In this document: piece by piece, positions 1 to 11,011 of the stretch
How the letters are laid out: every line of letters begins with the position of its first letter
Numbering within the stretch: the stretch's first letter is position 1
Assembly (NCBI RefSeq): GCF_026914265.1
Contig: NC_069125.1
Coordinates: 26,263,595-26,327,594, forward strand
Direction of reading: 5' to 3'
From: Mya arenaria
Taxonomy: Eukaryota > Mollusca > Bivalvia > Myida > Myidae
DNA: 64,000 nt
The notes under the pieces: generated by a model
What the model saw: only the letters and a program-made list of their open reading frames with translations
Databases searched by the model: none
Told to the model about the DNA's origin: nothing
Position numbers and translations under genes: made by a program

Positions 1-3
1 AAG

Positions 4-192
4 ATGGAAAAAAAACTTAAATTGAATTTATATCTTGTGTACATTTTAACTGAGTTTTTGGACCGAGTTAATCCCAGTTATTTAAAACAAATAGCTTCTG
101 AGTGTGTTCCTGTAAACATCACAGGATCCTCACATGCTATTATTAAGTGTATACACACAGCTGAGACAGGGATAGAAATATTTATTTTTTAA
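4..192 (+). CDS. Unrecognised 62-codon ORF near window edge
   Basis: ATG-initiated frame ending at a TAA just past 189. I do not recognise the product. It has a plausible mixed composition (LYLVYILTEFLDRVNPSYLK near the start), but no clear splice donor follows it. A second ATG frame (218-307, ending ELLVHPQLIL) starts shortly downstream in another phase. The two could be exons of one plus-strand gene entering from the left, or remnants of a mobile element. I see no signal peptide, membrane span or conserved motif. Could equally be chance. Confidence 0.15.
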   Translation: MEKKLKLNLYLVYILTEFLDRVNPSYLKQIASECVPVNITGSSHAIIKCIHTAETGIEIFIF

Positions 193-217
193 TTTATAAG
201 TTTGCTTTTTTGACCTC

Positions 218-307
218 ATGCTAGCCCAAATTCATAATTTTTTTGGACGAAACATTGAATTGGCTGATGTTGATGAACTTTTGGTTCATCCCCAATTGAT
301 CTTATAA
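218..307 (+). CDS. Unrecognised 29-codon ORF
   Basis: ATG at 218, stop at 305-307. The frame reads MLAQIHNFFGRNIELADVDE and then LLVHPQLIL. Its acidic/hydrophobic alternation looks protein-like, and a pyrimidine-rich stretch with a possible CTAG acceptor lies just before it (205-224). It may be a terminal exon related to the ORF at 4-192, but no donor was found to join them. Function unknown. Confidence 0.15.
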   Translation: MLAQIHNFFGRNIELADVDELLVHPQLIL

Positions 308-873
308 ACCCTGATATAATATTGATAATTATCGCGAGATAAAGAGGCGCTTCATTTGAAGTGTTAATTGGGCTCAATTTCAGACCTATTCTGATTATGA
401 AATAAGATACTGGACTATAACTTTTAATCATAGACCAGTTATAAAAACGCACAAAAGAGAACATTTCGTTTTCATATACAAATGTACCTTGTTCTTTTTT
501 CTTTCCTGTAATTGAACTTCTGGCGTTAAGGCCTATTAGTCTATGACAGGTGTGGTTGTCTGTTGATGCATAATTTTAACCAGCTATGATAACAACATCA
601 TATGAATACACCACTGTCAGCATTTTTTGCTGCTACACCTAATGAACCTTCAATATCTTTAATCTTATATAAGCTGACATTTATAAGTCATATTCAACAT
701 TTAATTGTTTAAATGTTTTTAATTACATTTTTCCTTTGAAATTCATTAAAACATTTACAACCTCACAATAAAATTTATTTACGTATGCATTACAGTGTTC
801 ATGTTTTATGGTTTGCATCTTACCAAAGCCAAAATAGATGTTGTCTTATCCTATTAGTTGTTGCCCAGTTTTT

Positions 874-960
874 AGCTCGACTATTCGAAGAATAAGGAGG
901 GCTATACTACTCGCCCCAGTGTTGCCGTCAGCTTAAGCCTCTGGTTTAAGTTTAAGGGCG
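874..960 (-). repeat. Inverted 3' end of the 7408-8197 dispersed repeat
   Basis: The stretch beginning AGCTCGACTATTCGAAGAAT, followed by an 'aggagggctatactactcgcccc' segment, is the reverse complement of the terminal sequence at about 8140-8197. Related ends occur at 35240-35312 and 49198-49270. It is a truncated copy of a dispersed repeat family; no coding potential was noticed. Confidence 0.6.
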
Positions 961-1189
961 ATTCACTCACCTCTTGCCACGCATATTACAGTTATACTAC
1001 CAGTTTTAACACTCCTGCTGCCAGCTTTATGCAGTACCGTCCCTCAGCACTTTCAGTGCTTTGATTCCTTATTCGACTTATTGTGCATTATAAAGTACTT
1101 GAAACACTCCATCCCGCTGAATAAGACAACACATTTATTCAAATTATTTGATAAGAGCGATGTGCAATTGATATTTCGTCAAAATAAGC

Positions 1190-1985
1190 ATATGAAACAA
1201 AGTGAAAAAGCTTCTAAAGCAATTGATAGGACAAGACAGGTGTAAGGTAGATAGACTACATCGATATGGCTGGTTATCAAACTTCTGACTAAATTTGGTG
1301 ATGATTGTTTGAATGCTTTAGCTATTGAGCAGACAAGACTAATTCAAAATTATTTCTATCATCAAAGGGCAATAACTTTTGAGTGACAAGAGCGATATGG
1401 CTGTTTACCAATCTTGTCGGAGGTAAAATGCGCATACAAATTCTGACCAAATTTGGTTATGACTGGACAAAGGCTTCAAAAGTAATTGAGCGGTCAAGAC
1501 TGATTCGAAGTATCTTCCATAATTGAAGGGTGATTGCATTCGAGTGATTACAGTGATACAGAGTTCATCAAGGAAAACATTCTGATCACGTTTCATGAAA
1601 ATTAGACCATACATAATGCCTCTAGTTTGTTCCAAAGATTTTTCTAAGATTTGACCTAGTGTCCTAGTTTTGACCCCATGTGACCCACTTTTACAAGTGG
1701 TTCGATTTAGGGGAACATTCTGACCAAGTTTGAACATTTTCTGATCTATGCCTACCAACATATGGTTACGGACGGACGGTCTGAAGGACGGACGGAAGGA
1801 ATGACGTACAGACGGACAATGCCAAAGCAATACCCCCCTCCAGAAACCTTTAATTCGGCGGGAGATAATAACTCTTAAATGACTACAGCGATATGACTGA
1901 TTATATAATTTGAATTATGCCAATGTTCATTCTGACAAAATTTGGTGGTGATTGTTCAAAGGCTTCTAAAATAATTGAGTGGAAT
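1190..1985. repeat. Dispersed element with ~150-bp internal units (family R1)
   Basis: Diverged units recur at about 1250-1390, 1390-1540 and 1858-1985. Each has a 'gcgatatggctg(g/t)tta' head, 'ttctgac(c)aaatttggt' in the middle and 'attgag..gacaagact' near the end. Between the second and third units (1540-1850) lies a different stretch ending in GACGGACGG repeats and 'caatgccaaagcaataccccc'. That resembles the terminal sequence of the family at 13081-14884. Non-coding. The minus-strand ORF over 1405-1830 crosses these units and is a by-product. Confidence 0.6.
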
Positions 1986-2619
1986 ATCAATCTGAAATGA
2001 AGTACCCCAGAGTAATGATTACAACTTCACATTCCCATTTATATATGTACCAATTTTCAAGTTTGCATTATAAAATTGAGAAAGGGGAGATAAAATTGCA
2101 GTAAAGTGCCCTAGATTTATAAAAACAAATCTTGCAATGTGCACAACTTCATATCGGTATCAATGTTCGTTCCTAAATTAAATAAATTCTTTCAAGTTAT
2201 TTTTTAGTTTTGAATCCAGCTCCGGAAAAATGGAATTCATTAGTAACATATAATATCAAGTTCTTTTATGAAATGTATAATTACAAAATGTTCAGACTCT
2301 TTTACCAATATCAACGTTAGATAATAACATGAGAACATCCGGATTAACATGATACTTTTCTGGAAGATATTTGGATCGTAACTATTCTAGAAACTTCAAA
2401 CAAGAAAAAAGTTGTTTATTTTAATGATATTTTATTTGACATATCGGCACTTTTCTTTATCTAGAACTAAACGATTTGTATAAATATATCTTTAGTTAAA
2501 TAAAACATCTATCGTAGTTTTCTTAACTACCAAAACTTTAACAGCGTTTGTTTCTACTAACTTCACCATGCCAATCCTGTTTTAACAAGATAATACATAA
2601 TCTGTTTACAAGAAATAAT
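1986..2619. other. AT-rich intergenic DNA, nothing recognised
   Basis: No ORF, splice-bounded exon, inverted repeat or tandem repeat could be supported here. Confidence 0.5.
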
Positions 2620-2781
2620 GTGAGGCATATACTAACAAGAAACATACGCTCAATGAGCTATTTTTTGACATGAAGAACTAACATACTTAACATAACAAAA
2701 CATTACAAGGAGCTTTAACTGGAAATAAAGCAAATAGTTTTAAATAGGCACACTACTGGAACAATTATTTACAATAGCCGT
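2620..2781 (+). repeat. Diverged direct repeat, copy 1 (interrupted by the LINE)
   Basis: The segment ending 'ggaaataaagcaaatagtttt..acactactggaacaattatttacaa' matches, with many substitutions, 6440-6575 ('ggaaataaaagcataaaagcacacagttt..acatattggaacaagtatttacaa'). The LINE inserted into this copy at 2781/2782, and its right half probably resumes at 6355. This implies an old tandem or dispersed duplication that predates the LINE. Confidence 0.5.
2762..2781. repeat. Target-site duplication, left (LINE)
   Basis: CAATTATTTACAATAGCCGT is present identically at 6335-6354. The flanking bases differ on both sides, so the duplication is exactly 20 bp, as expected for target-primed reverse transcription. 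Confidence 0.9.
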
Positions 2782-5700
2782 CTACTCAGTTTTCTCTGCC
2801 ATTGTATTTGAATTATGGATTGTCCAGCTCATATTGTTATCTGGTGATGTTCACCGTAATCCTGGTCCCGATTCATTTTCATCATGTTCAACAGAATCCA
2901 GTTCAGATTTATCAAAACTCCTCTTGTCACAACATCACGTCTCATTTATCCATTACAATGTACAAAGCCTGCAAAACAAGGTTGATATACTTTTCTCTGA
3001 ACTGAATGGATTTGATATTATAGCTTTTTCTGAAACATGGCTTAATGAATCAATCTCTTGCGAAGATATATCTTTCATTGGTTATCACACGGTCGAGAGA
3101 CGTGATAGACCAGGCGACAGTCATGGTGGTGTTTGTGTATTTATCAAGGATAGTATACACTTCACTCGCCGCCTAGACTTAGAAATCAATTGCCTGGAAA
3201 GCATATGGGTCGAAATTACTTTGAAAAGCCGTAAGCGTTTACTATTTGGGACATTTTACAGACCACCAAACTCATCTAGCGCGTATTGTGATTCTATAGA
3301 GGACTCTGTGGGACTTGCCATTGATACAGGAATCAGTGATGTCATAATAACTGGTGATTTTAATTACAACTCAAGCAACTCAAGTTCTTCCAGGCGTATT
3401 CAAACCTTATGTTCTGTCTATGGACTTTCGCAAGTTATAACCGAGCCGACCCACTTTACTGAAAATACCTCATCCACACTAGATCTGATCTTCGCTTCAA
3501 ACACTAATAGCTTAATATCTTCGGGTGTTGGGGATCCTTTTCTCCCATCCAATATTCGGTACCATTGTCCTATATTTGGAATACTTAAATTCGCTAAGTG
3601 TAAGACAACCTCGTTTCCGAGGCAAGTATGGTTTTACGACAGGGGTAACTACGAGGAGCTACGAGCTCGTCTCGACAATACTGAATGGGACTCTCTTTCT
3701 GATCCAAATATTAATACATACACTGACAATGTAACTAACGCAATTTTGAATCACGCCAAAAGATGTATCCCAACTAAAACAGTCGTTATTCGACCAGACG
3801 ACGTTCCCTGGATGACTTTGCATTTAAAAAATCTCATTCGCAAGCGTAAACGGTACTATAAAAATGCTAAGAGTAAAAACTCAACACTACTTTGGGATAA
3901 GTTTCGAAGTTTTCGAAACGAAACCACTCTGACCATTCGGAGTGCAAAGGAAACTTACTATTCTAATCTTTCAGAAAAGATTTGTTCTGGGTCTGTCCAA
4001 TCTAAAGGCTGGTGGACGATTTTAAAATCTTTTCTTAATCCTCAATCTAAGCCATGTATCAATGCAATTCAAGATCCCACTAACGGAGAACTGTGTCTAG
4101 ATGACGCTGATAAAGCTGAACTGATCAATACACATTTTAGAAACCAATCTTTATTAGACGATAGTGGTCATGTCATTCCGCCGGTAAACAATCGCTACGG
4201 TAATAATAATCTTGATAATATAACTTTGCTACCAAGTGATATCACCGACATTTTAACCTCCCTCCCCATAAACAAAGCCTCAGGTCCTGATGGAATAAGC
4301 AACCGAATACTAAAAGAATGCTCGCACTGTTTAGCTCGCCCGCTGTGTGCCCTTTTTAATACATCTCTTTCTACTGGTCAGTTTCCCAAGCAGTGGAAAG
4401 ATGCCAATGTATGTGCAGTTTTCAAAAAGGGAGATCCGACACTTCCTGTAAACTATCGTCCTATTTCCCTACTTAATACAATGGAAAAAGTGTTCGAGCG
4501 GGCAGTATATAAACATTTTTTTAACCATCTTCGTGATATAAACTTTCTAACCTCGTTTCAGTCAGGCTTTCGGCCAGGTGACTCCACTGTTAATCAACTT
4601 ACTTTCCTTTACAACACTTTTTGCAAGGCATTAGATGATGGCCTTGAAGTTCGAACAGTATTTTTTGATATTAGCAAGGCGTTTGATAAAGTTTGGCACA
4701 AGGGTTTGCTTGTGAAGCTTCAAGAAACAGGTGTCCATGGCAACTTACTATCGTGGTTCCGTGACTATCTCAGTAATCGTAGGCAACGCGTAGTTCTCCC
4801 TGGCTCCAGGTCTAGTTGGGCCCAACTTGAGGCCGGTGTTCCGCAAGGTTCCATTCTAGGTCCCCTTTTATTTCTTATATTCATAAATGACATTGTTGTT
4901 AATATTGGTAGTAATATTAGGTTATTCGCAGACGATACCAGTCTATACATTCTGGTTGATGAGCCCCTGAGGGCCACTGAAATAATCCAGAGGGATATTC
5001 ATAGCATAAGTACTTGGGCTGATAAATGGTTAGTAACCTTTAACCCTGCAAAAACTATGTCAATTTTGTTTTCCCGAAAACGACAACCTCGTTTCTACCC
5101 CGAGTTAACTATGTATGGTCAACAAATTTCAGAAACTAACTCGCACAAACATCTTGGTTTGAATATGCTGATACAGTGTGGGATAATTGTACAGACTACG
5201 AAAAAAATGAACTTCAAAAGATTCAAAATGAGGCCGGTAGAATCGTCTGTGGGGCTACAAAGCTAGTATCTATTTCCGTTCTTCACAAGGAACTGAGCTG
5301 GCCTACTCTTTCAGAAAGACGACTCAATCACAAACTATGTCTCTTCTATAAAATGGACAACGGCCTTGTACCTGAGTATTTATCATCCCTTACACCCCAA
5401 ACTGTTGGTTCTCATAATTATCCACTACGCAATGCATCTAATACAAGAACGGTTATGTCACGTACTAGTTCTTACTTTTCCTCTTTCCTTCCTTCTTCTG
5501 TACGTGCATGGAATGAACTTTCTCGGGATGTGCGGGACAGCCCTTCTATTGCTTCTTTCAAGAGATCTATTTCAAATCAATCTTCAGTCTGCCCTCCATA
5601 CTATTACAACGGTAGCCGTCGCTTGCAGGTACTCCACGCTCGACTGCGTACTAGTTGTAGTGCCCTTAACTATCACCTCTTTTGCAAAAACATAATAATT

Positions 5701-6334
5701 TCTGCTCTATGCGAATGTGGTGAAGTTGAAAGTAGCACTCACTTCTTCCTGCATTGTCCCTTGTATACGGATATTCGACAAACCTTAATTCGTGATATGT
5801 CTAGAATCACACGTGTTGACATTGATATCATTCTCAACGGTGATCCTACCCTTAACAACGAGAGCAACTCAAAAATCTTCAGTTTTGTTCATAGCTTCTT
5901 ACAAAACTCGAAACGCTTCTGATTATGCTATATTCCCAGACTTGACCCTTTCTACCAAACGGTACAGGTACCCAACTATCATCAATCTAACTATCATCAA
6001 ACTTACATATACTCTCGCTCTGTCTACTTTTTTTCATCCATCCATCTTTTTTTTGTTACCCAAATCATCATTTTTATACACTATTTCAAACGCTTTCTTT
6101 CGTTCTCTTAAGATAATATTCTGCATGTTTTCATTAACAACATATATACATGTAATTAAAATTGTCTAACCTTCTCATTACTCTGCATAACGTGTAACTT
6201 AATTCTCACGGAGAGAAACTTTATAAGCTATGCTTTCGTTTCAATCCGATTCAATATATTAATGCAAATACTTAAATTATATTTAACGTGTATTATATGT
6301 ATATAGAGATATGTTGAATAAAATATGTTTAAAC
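2782..6334 (+). mobile_element. Non-LTR retrotransposon (LINE), 5' truncated
   Basis: A 3,553-bp element lies between 20-bp target duplications. It encodes an AP-type endonuclease followed by a reverse transcriptase and a cysteine/histidine C-terminal segment, then a ~410-bp 3' untranslated tail with AATAAA near 6318 and no long poly(A). The coding frame is already open at the first element base and has no ATG in the leader, so the 5' end was lost on insertion, as is usual for LINEs. The motifs fit the CR1/Jockey-related group; the exact clade was not resolved. A single intact target duplication with few lesions suggests fairly recent insertion. Confidence 0.93.
2783..5922 (+). pseudogene. 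LINE ORF2: endonuclease-reverse transcriptase, disrupted
   Basis: The frame is open from 2783, with no ATG. LLSGDVHRNPGP at 2834-2869 is a signature seen at the N-terminus of many invertebrate LINE ORF2 proteins. The endonuclease follows: HYNVQSLQNK near 2951, SETWLN near 3031, GDFN at 3353-3364, STLDLIF near 3475. The reverse transcriptase spans about 4270-5050, with KASGPDGI, FFDISKAFDKVWHKGLL, GVPQGSILGPLLFLIFINDI and the catalytic FADD at 4925-4936. At about 5158 the text jumps from HKHLG in one frame to EYADTVWDNC in another. Tens of codons normally found between these motifs are missing and the phase changes. The downstream frame runs to the stop at 5920-5922 and holds a CxC..HFFLHC zinc-binding-like motif near 5710-5760. 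The deletion makes this copy inactive. Confidence 0.9.
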
Positions 6335-6354
6335 CAATTATTTACAATAGCCGT
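6335..6354. repeat. Target-site duplication, right (LINE)
   Basis: Identical to 2762-2781; see the left copy. Confidence 0.9.
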
Positions 6355-7407
6355 GTCTTAATATAGCCGTTCATAAGATTACAAACGTACAATATACAAG
6401 ACACAAATATCTGTATTTAAAGTCGTGTATATGATAACAAAAAACATGAGCTACATGAATAACAAACAACATGACATATCAAAACATAACAATGGGCTTG
6501 TGACCTGGAAATAAAAGCATAAAAGCACACAGTTTAAAATAGTTACACATATTGGAACAAGTATTTACAAAAGTTATTCCTTATTATATACATGCATAGA
6601 GTTACAAAAAGTAAGACGGGTTAGAGCACTGAAAACAGTGATAACATCAACTAGTTTTCCGAGCTGTACGACCAGTGCACATGCGTATAGTTCAGCTAGT
6701 TAAAATATCATTGTAAAATGGTTAGTTCTTTCGAGAGTAAATCTTAAAGAATAATCGTATATATTTAAACAGCAAAATTTTAAGTAACACTACATACATG
6801 GGAATTACAGCATGGTACATTGTTGGTAAATATTTATGATTAAAAAAGCTTAATAGGAAAAATCTTTGGAATGTATTGCTAAGAGGAGGTATTATATTTA
6901 TCATGTTATTTAAATACTACTAGATTTTGCTGCTATTATCAGAAACAGTAGCATATAAAAGGCATTGTTGCTCCAATGATTCGGTCAATCCCTACCTACA
7001 GGTAATGATTCAAATTTCTTTTTGTCCACTGTCCTGACAATATCAGCACCTGCCATTGTGTTAGAATGTTAATTGAAAATGCAAAAAAAGTTGTAACACG
7101 TAACACGAAATCAAAGTACATGCCGAAAAAATATGCCACATCTTGTCTAGTGGTTGTAAGCCATCCCACTGAAAACAGACCTTTTCCGTAGATAAAGGAT
7201 AAACGATATTCAGTGAAACACTTTATAATTCTCAATTTCTGCCTATTTTTAAATTATAAAAGAGTCATTGCCTGGCTGGCCCCAAAACAAAGAGCTCAGC
7301 CTATATTTAGTTGTTCTTACTGATGATTCATCTATACAATTTTCATATTTCAGAATAAAATTACATACGAAACAAAAAATTATTTAAGAAGCAATTTGAT
7401 GTATCAA
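6355..7407. other. No gene seen; contains diverged direct repeat copy 2 (6440-6600)
   Basis: The first part resembles the broken repeat left of the LINE. The rest is AT-rich with short ORFs (6722-6904 and 6996-7235, both minus) that show no recognisable motif and no splice context. Confidence 0.5.
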
Positions 7408-8197
7408 CAAGAGCTGTCGTAAGACAGCGCACTCGACTTCGCAACTTTGACTTAGAAGTGAATACAATAATGATGTAATATTACCAAGTTTGGTTTCTTT
7501 ATGCCAAACCTAATTAAAATTATTCGATACGTAAGGTGATTTTGATGCTGCAAGTCATTTAAATAACTTGTTTTCCCTTTATGAAAATGTGTTTAAGAAT
7601 ATAAAAATGTGCCTTTCAAAAGAAATTAAAAAAATCAAGGGCCATAATTTGTATTTAGGGTTAAAATGGAGTTATGTTTCTTGTTGTAAGATGGTTGTAA
7701 ATAATTTTGAATTTTATTAAGTGCATTGAATGAAAGGTATAGATTTTTTTTATTGTAATCCCAACTTGCCCTTAACTTTAACTTGCGTAAAACTTTAACC
7801 TAAGTCAATCAGGGGCCATAACTTGTATTAAAGATAATATGGAGTTTTGTAACCTCATTATGTGATGGTCCTGAACAACTGTGTGAACTTCACTGTGAAT
7901 TATTAAGTCAATTGAGCGAAGGGTATAGAAGTTATTAATAAATATCCCAACCTGTCCTTAAACTTTAACCTAAGTTCCATAGTCCATCAGGGGCCATAAT
8001 ATGTGTAAAGAATAATATGGAGTTATCTAACCTCATCATGTGATGGCCCTGAACACCTGTGTGAAGTATTTAGTCAATTGAATGAAGGATATTGGACTTA
8101 TAAGAGAAAACCCCAAAACTTTTAACCGGACGCCGATGCCGACGCTGGGGCGAGTAGTATAGCCCTCTTTATTCTTTAAATAGTCGAGCTAAAAAAC
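7408..8197 (+). repeat. Dispersed repeat with ~130-bp diverged units (family R6)
   Basis: It starts AACAAGAGCTGTCGTAAGAC, whose GCTGTC/GACAGC forms a small hairpin. Loose units follow, each with 'aggggccataa(t/c)..gtat..aatatggagtta' and 'aactttaacctaagt' (about 7640, 7810, 7990). It ends with 'ggacgccgatgccgacgc', then 'gcgagtagtatagccctctttattctt' and 'agtcgagctaaaaa'. The same head occurs at 19493 and the same tail at 35312 and 49270, with an inverted tail at 874-960. Non-coding, probably a non-autonomous element. Confidence 0.65.
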
Positions 8198-8799
8198 TTT
8201 AGATTGAAGCATTTTTTCAATGCAATTTATACATCATAATATAACATTTCTACACAAAAATACATTGAAACATTTCCGTACTGCCAATATTTGACACAAA
8301 GGTTATAAGAGTCTATATACAAGGAGTACCAGCTACAGTCACTAATAACTAAGCACACATGAATCATTTACATGCATTAATATATCATCGTATCTTCCTA
8401 GATTTTTAATTGTATCCATATTTATAAGGAAAATATGTAATGCACCTCTCAACATTATTAACAACAAAGCAACAAAAAACTTGGAATATAGGAAAGGGTT
8501 TAGAGCCCCACTAGATAATGCTTTATACTAAATTTTTAAGCTCAATACCTGATGGTTATGGGGAAAATGTGTTTTTCTTTATCACTAGCCTTGCCCCCGG
8601 CCGGCCATGTTTTTTTATGAACCAACATAGCTTGAATGAATTTGATAAATGATGACCTAAGAAACATTTCTGTGCAATTAATTTTAAATCTTGCAGGTGG
8701 TTCTGCGAAAAATATTATCAAAGTTTTTTAAATATTCCAATACTAAGTCTCATGGTGAAAACTAGCCTCGCAATCTGTTACTTATGCTTTTGTCTTTAG
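8198..8799. other. No gene seen
   Basis: AT-rich sequence with a C-homopolymer at about 8804-8816 at its right edge. No supported exon or element boundary. Confidence 0.4.
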
Positions 8800-9515
8800 T
8801 TTCGCCCCCCCCCCCCAGCCAGGAATTCCTCTCATTGTGCTTTACTATTGTACAAAGTTGAATTAAATTTCATCTATTAGTTTGCAAGTTATTTTACAAA
8901 CGAGGAAAAGTAACAAAGGGCAATAACTCTGTGATAATTACTGTTTAATGAAAATAAAAATTAACTTCTTTAAAGAATATAAGCTACTGAAAAAAATGAT
9001 CTTGATCAAAAGAGTCCTTTGCTTTACAACATAGGCTTAAGCATTACAATTAAAGAGTTTCAAGTGGAGGTTTCCGTTAGGGATGTGCTACCTTAAAATA
9101 CACGATAGGATTATGGTGCTTGTGCAACTGCATCCCATCAGTAGTTCTGAAGTTATGCTCCGGACAAGAAAAAGTAACAAAGGGCATTAACTCTGTAATA
9201 AGCCATAATAAAGTTATAGTTCTTGTACTCTGCACTTCCTTTCGTTGTGCTTAACCATTTAATTGAATTCCATCAATTTGTGTTCAAGCTCCATATAGGA
9301 AAAGAAACAAGGGCAATAACTGTAATAAATTAAAATATAGTTATGGTTCTTGTACACTGCAATCCTCTCAAAACGTTCTATCTTCTATGAATTTTAATTA
9401 AGTTCCATCCAGTTGTTTTCAAGTAATCATCCGGACTAGGAAAAAAGCAACGGACCGACCCCCGACCACAGGGTGACTCCAATATACCCAGTTCAAACTT
9501 CGTTTGTCAGGGTAT
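8800..9515 (+). repeat. Dispersed element with ~130-bp units (family R2)
   Basis: Units recur at about 8890, 9165 and 9300, each with 'aaaagtaacaaagggca(a/t)taactctg', 'agttat(a/g)g(t/c)tcttgta' and 'aattgaattccatc'. The array ends in 'cggaccgacccccgaccaca' and then 'gttcaaacttcgtttgtcagggtata' (about 9450-9515), which looks like a fixed terminal sequence. A shorter relative lies at 16335-16660. Confidence 0.6.
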
Positions 9516-10920
9516 AACAAACATGAAGCGGAACAACACACAAGCTATTGCATTTACATATTTATCAGAATTACATAGTAGTAAAACAGTATTCTGAAGA
9601 TAAGAGTTTATTTTCAAGATGTAAAAAGTGTAATTAAATAGTTAGTTTAATATTGTCTTTGAATGTCATAAGTCTTATATCACGGCTTTTCAGACAGTCA
9701 CGGTTTATCCATGACGAAAAACAAAAGTTGACAAAATGATCATTCTGTGAGAGTGCAGCTTGTATGAGAATATATATGTAAAGACTCACATCAAGATTCG
9801 TGTTATATACATCAACATACAATAAACAATTTGCGAAAAAATCGCAAAAAAATGATTATATTAATCACAGAAATATAGAAAATTATCACAGATAAATTAA
9901 TCCAACAGGATCATGAATTATTCAAACAATGTTAACTTATGGCTGGAATAAAGAACAGACAGAGAAATCATTATTAGTCATTACCGATAACACTTAAATT
10001 ACATCAAACTGAAATCACATCATAGCACACAGCTCCGACATCAGTCAGACATGAATTTCAAAAAAAATAAACCAAAAACAGCGATATCTATAACAGTTTA
10101 CAAAATGATTAATATGTAAAAAGTAATTACGGAATGGATAATTGAACATTGCTTAACAAAACATAGCACGAGTATTGTATATCAGAACGTAGTTTACAAA
10201 TCATGGCAACATGTAATATATCATAGTTCAGATCCTTCTACCAGTAAAGTTTTTCCTGGAACAACCCATATCAATAAAATGATATTGTTTGTGCAATACG
10301 ATTACATTTTTCATGCATTAACAGACTATTTGCTCACCCAAAACTTAAAAGGAAAGCCAAGGGGGATCTTCCACTGCTATCTTGATATGCTGAAATCGAA
10401 ATAATTGAATTATAAATTTAGTGTCTATTGGAGTCCCAAAACTGTTAAGCCAATGAACATTATTGTAAATCAGTACATTTATATTATAGGAGTACAAGGT
10501 CTTCATATAATAAACACAGCTAACATTCTGTATGCACATATACTTTCAATAACAATGGTATCTTATCATAGATTCATGTCCTCCGTTCTATATTCTTGAA
10601 TAATTATATGGGAAGTTTCTTGAATGTATGGGTACTTTTAAACCAGCATGTGCCCTGACTTTACAGAAACAGCACTACAAGCAGATGAGCATGTTTGTTT
10701 TTCCCAGTCAAGCAAAGCAAATGTATTAGTCAGATGCACAGTGTCTTGTCATTCATAAATATATTGTTATATATAACATGTGTACCAAGTTTGGTTTTAA
10801 TATTTCTAACGATTTTCAAGTTATTGAAATTTAGGTCTTTTGCAATATGACTTAACTATGACACTGCTGCCACTAATGGTCACCAAGGTAGCTGCTATTA
10901 GAATACAATGGCTCGAACAG
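9516..10920. other. No exon established; possible 3' region of the receptor gene
   Basis: This follows the last supported exon of the minus-strand receptor gene. I looked for a continuing cytoplasmic exon (phase 0) on the minus strand and found none I could defend. The short ORFs at 9634-9822, 10345-10539 and 10405-10599 have no motif. It may be 3' UTR or intron. Confidence 0.4.
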
Positions 10921-11011
10921 CTAAATATTACTCACTTTACTGCAGTCTTGTGTACCACCTTGCTGTAGTGGGTTGGTTTGTTCCTCGTCATCATGGTTTT
11001 CTTGACATCGT
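10921..11011 (-). CDS. Receptor exon with cytoplasmic tail
   Basis: The acceptor is TGGATATATAG before 11011; the first base completes an AGA codon from the previous exon. The exon reads RRCQENHDDEEQTNPL and continues to CSK. A good donor (GTGAGT) starts at 10935; if it is used, the exon ends at 10936 in phase 0. If it is not, the frame stops at TAG 10923-10921. Both ends are plausible, and I could not find the next exon. Confidence 0.65.

Noticed and set aside
216..464. 82-codon minus-strand ORF
   Set aside because: It overlaps a more protein-like plus-strand small ORF at 218-307, and its sequence lacks motifs and splice sites.
1405..1830. 141-codon minus-strand ORF
   Set aside because: It crosses several repeat units and the GACGGACGG simple stretch, and its Arg/Pro/Ser-rich start is the repeat read in one frame.
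9516..10920. Minus-strand ORFs as further receptor exons
   Set aside because: None begins after a good acceptor in phase 0 with protein-like sequence, and none contains a death-domain-like pattern.
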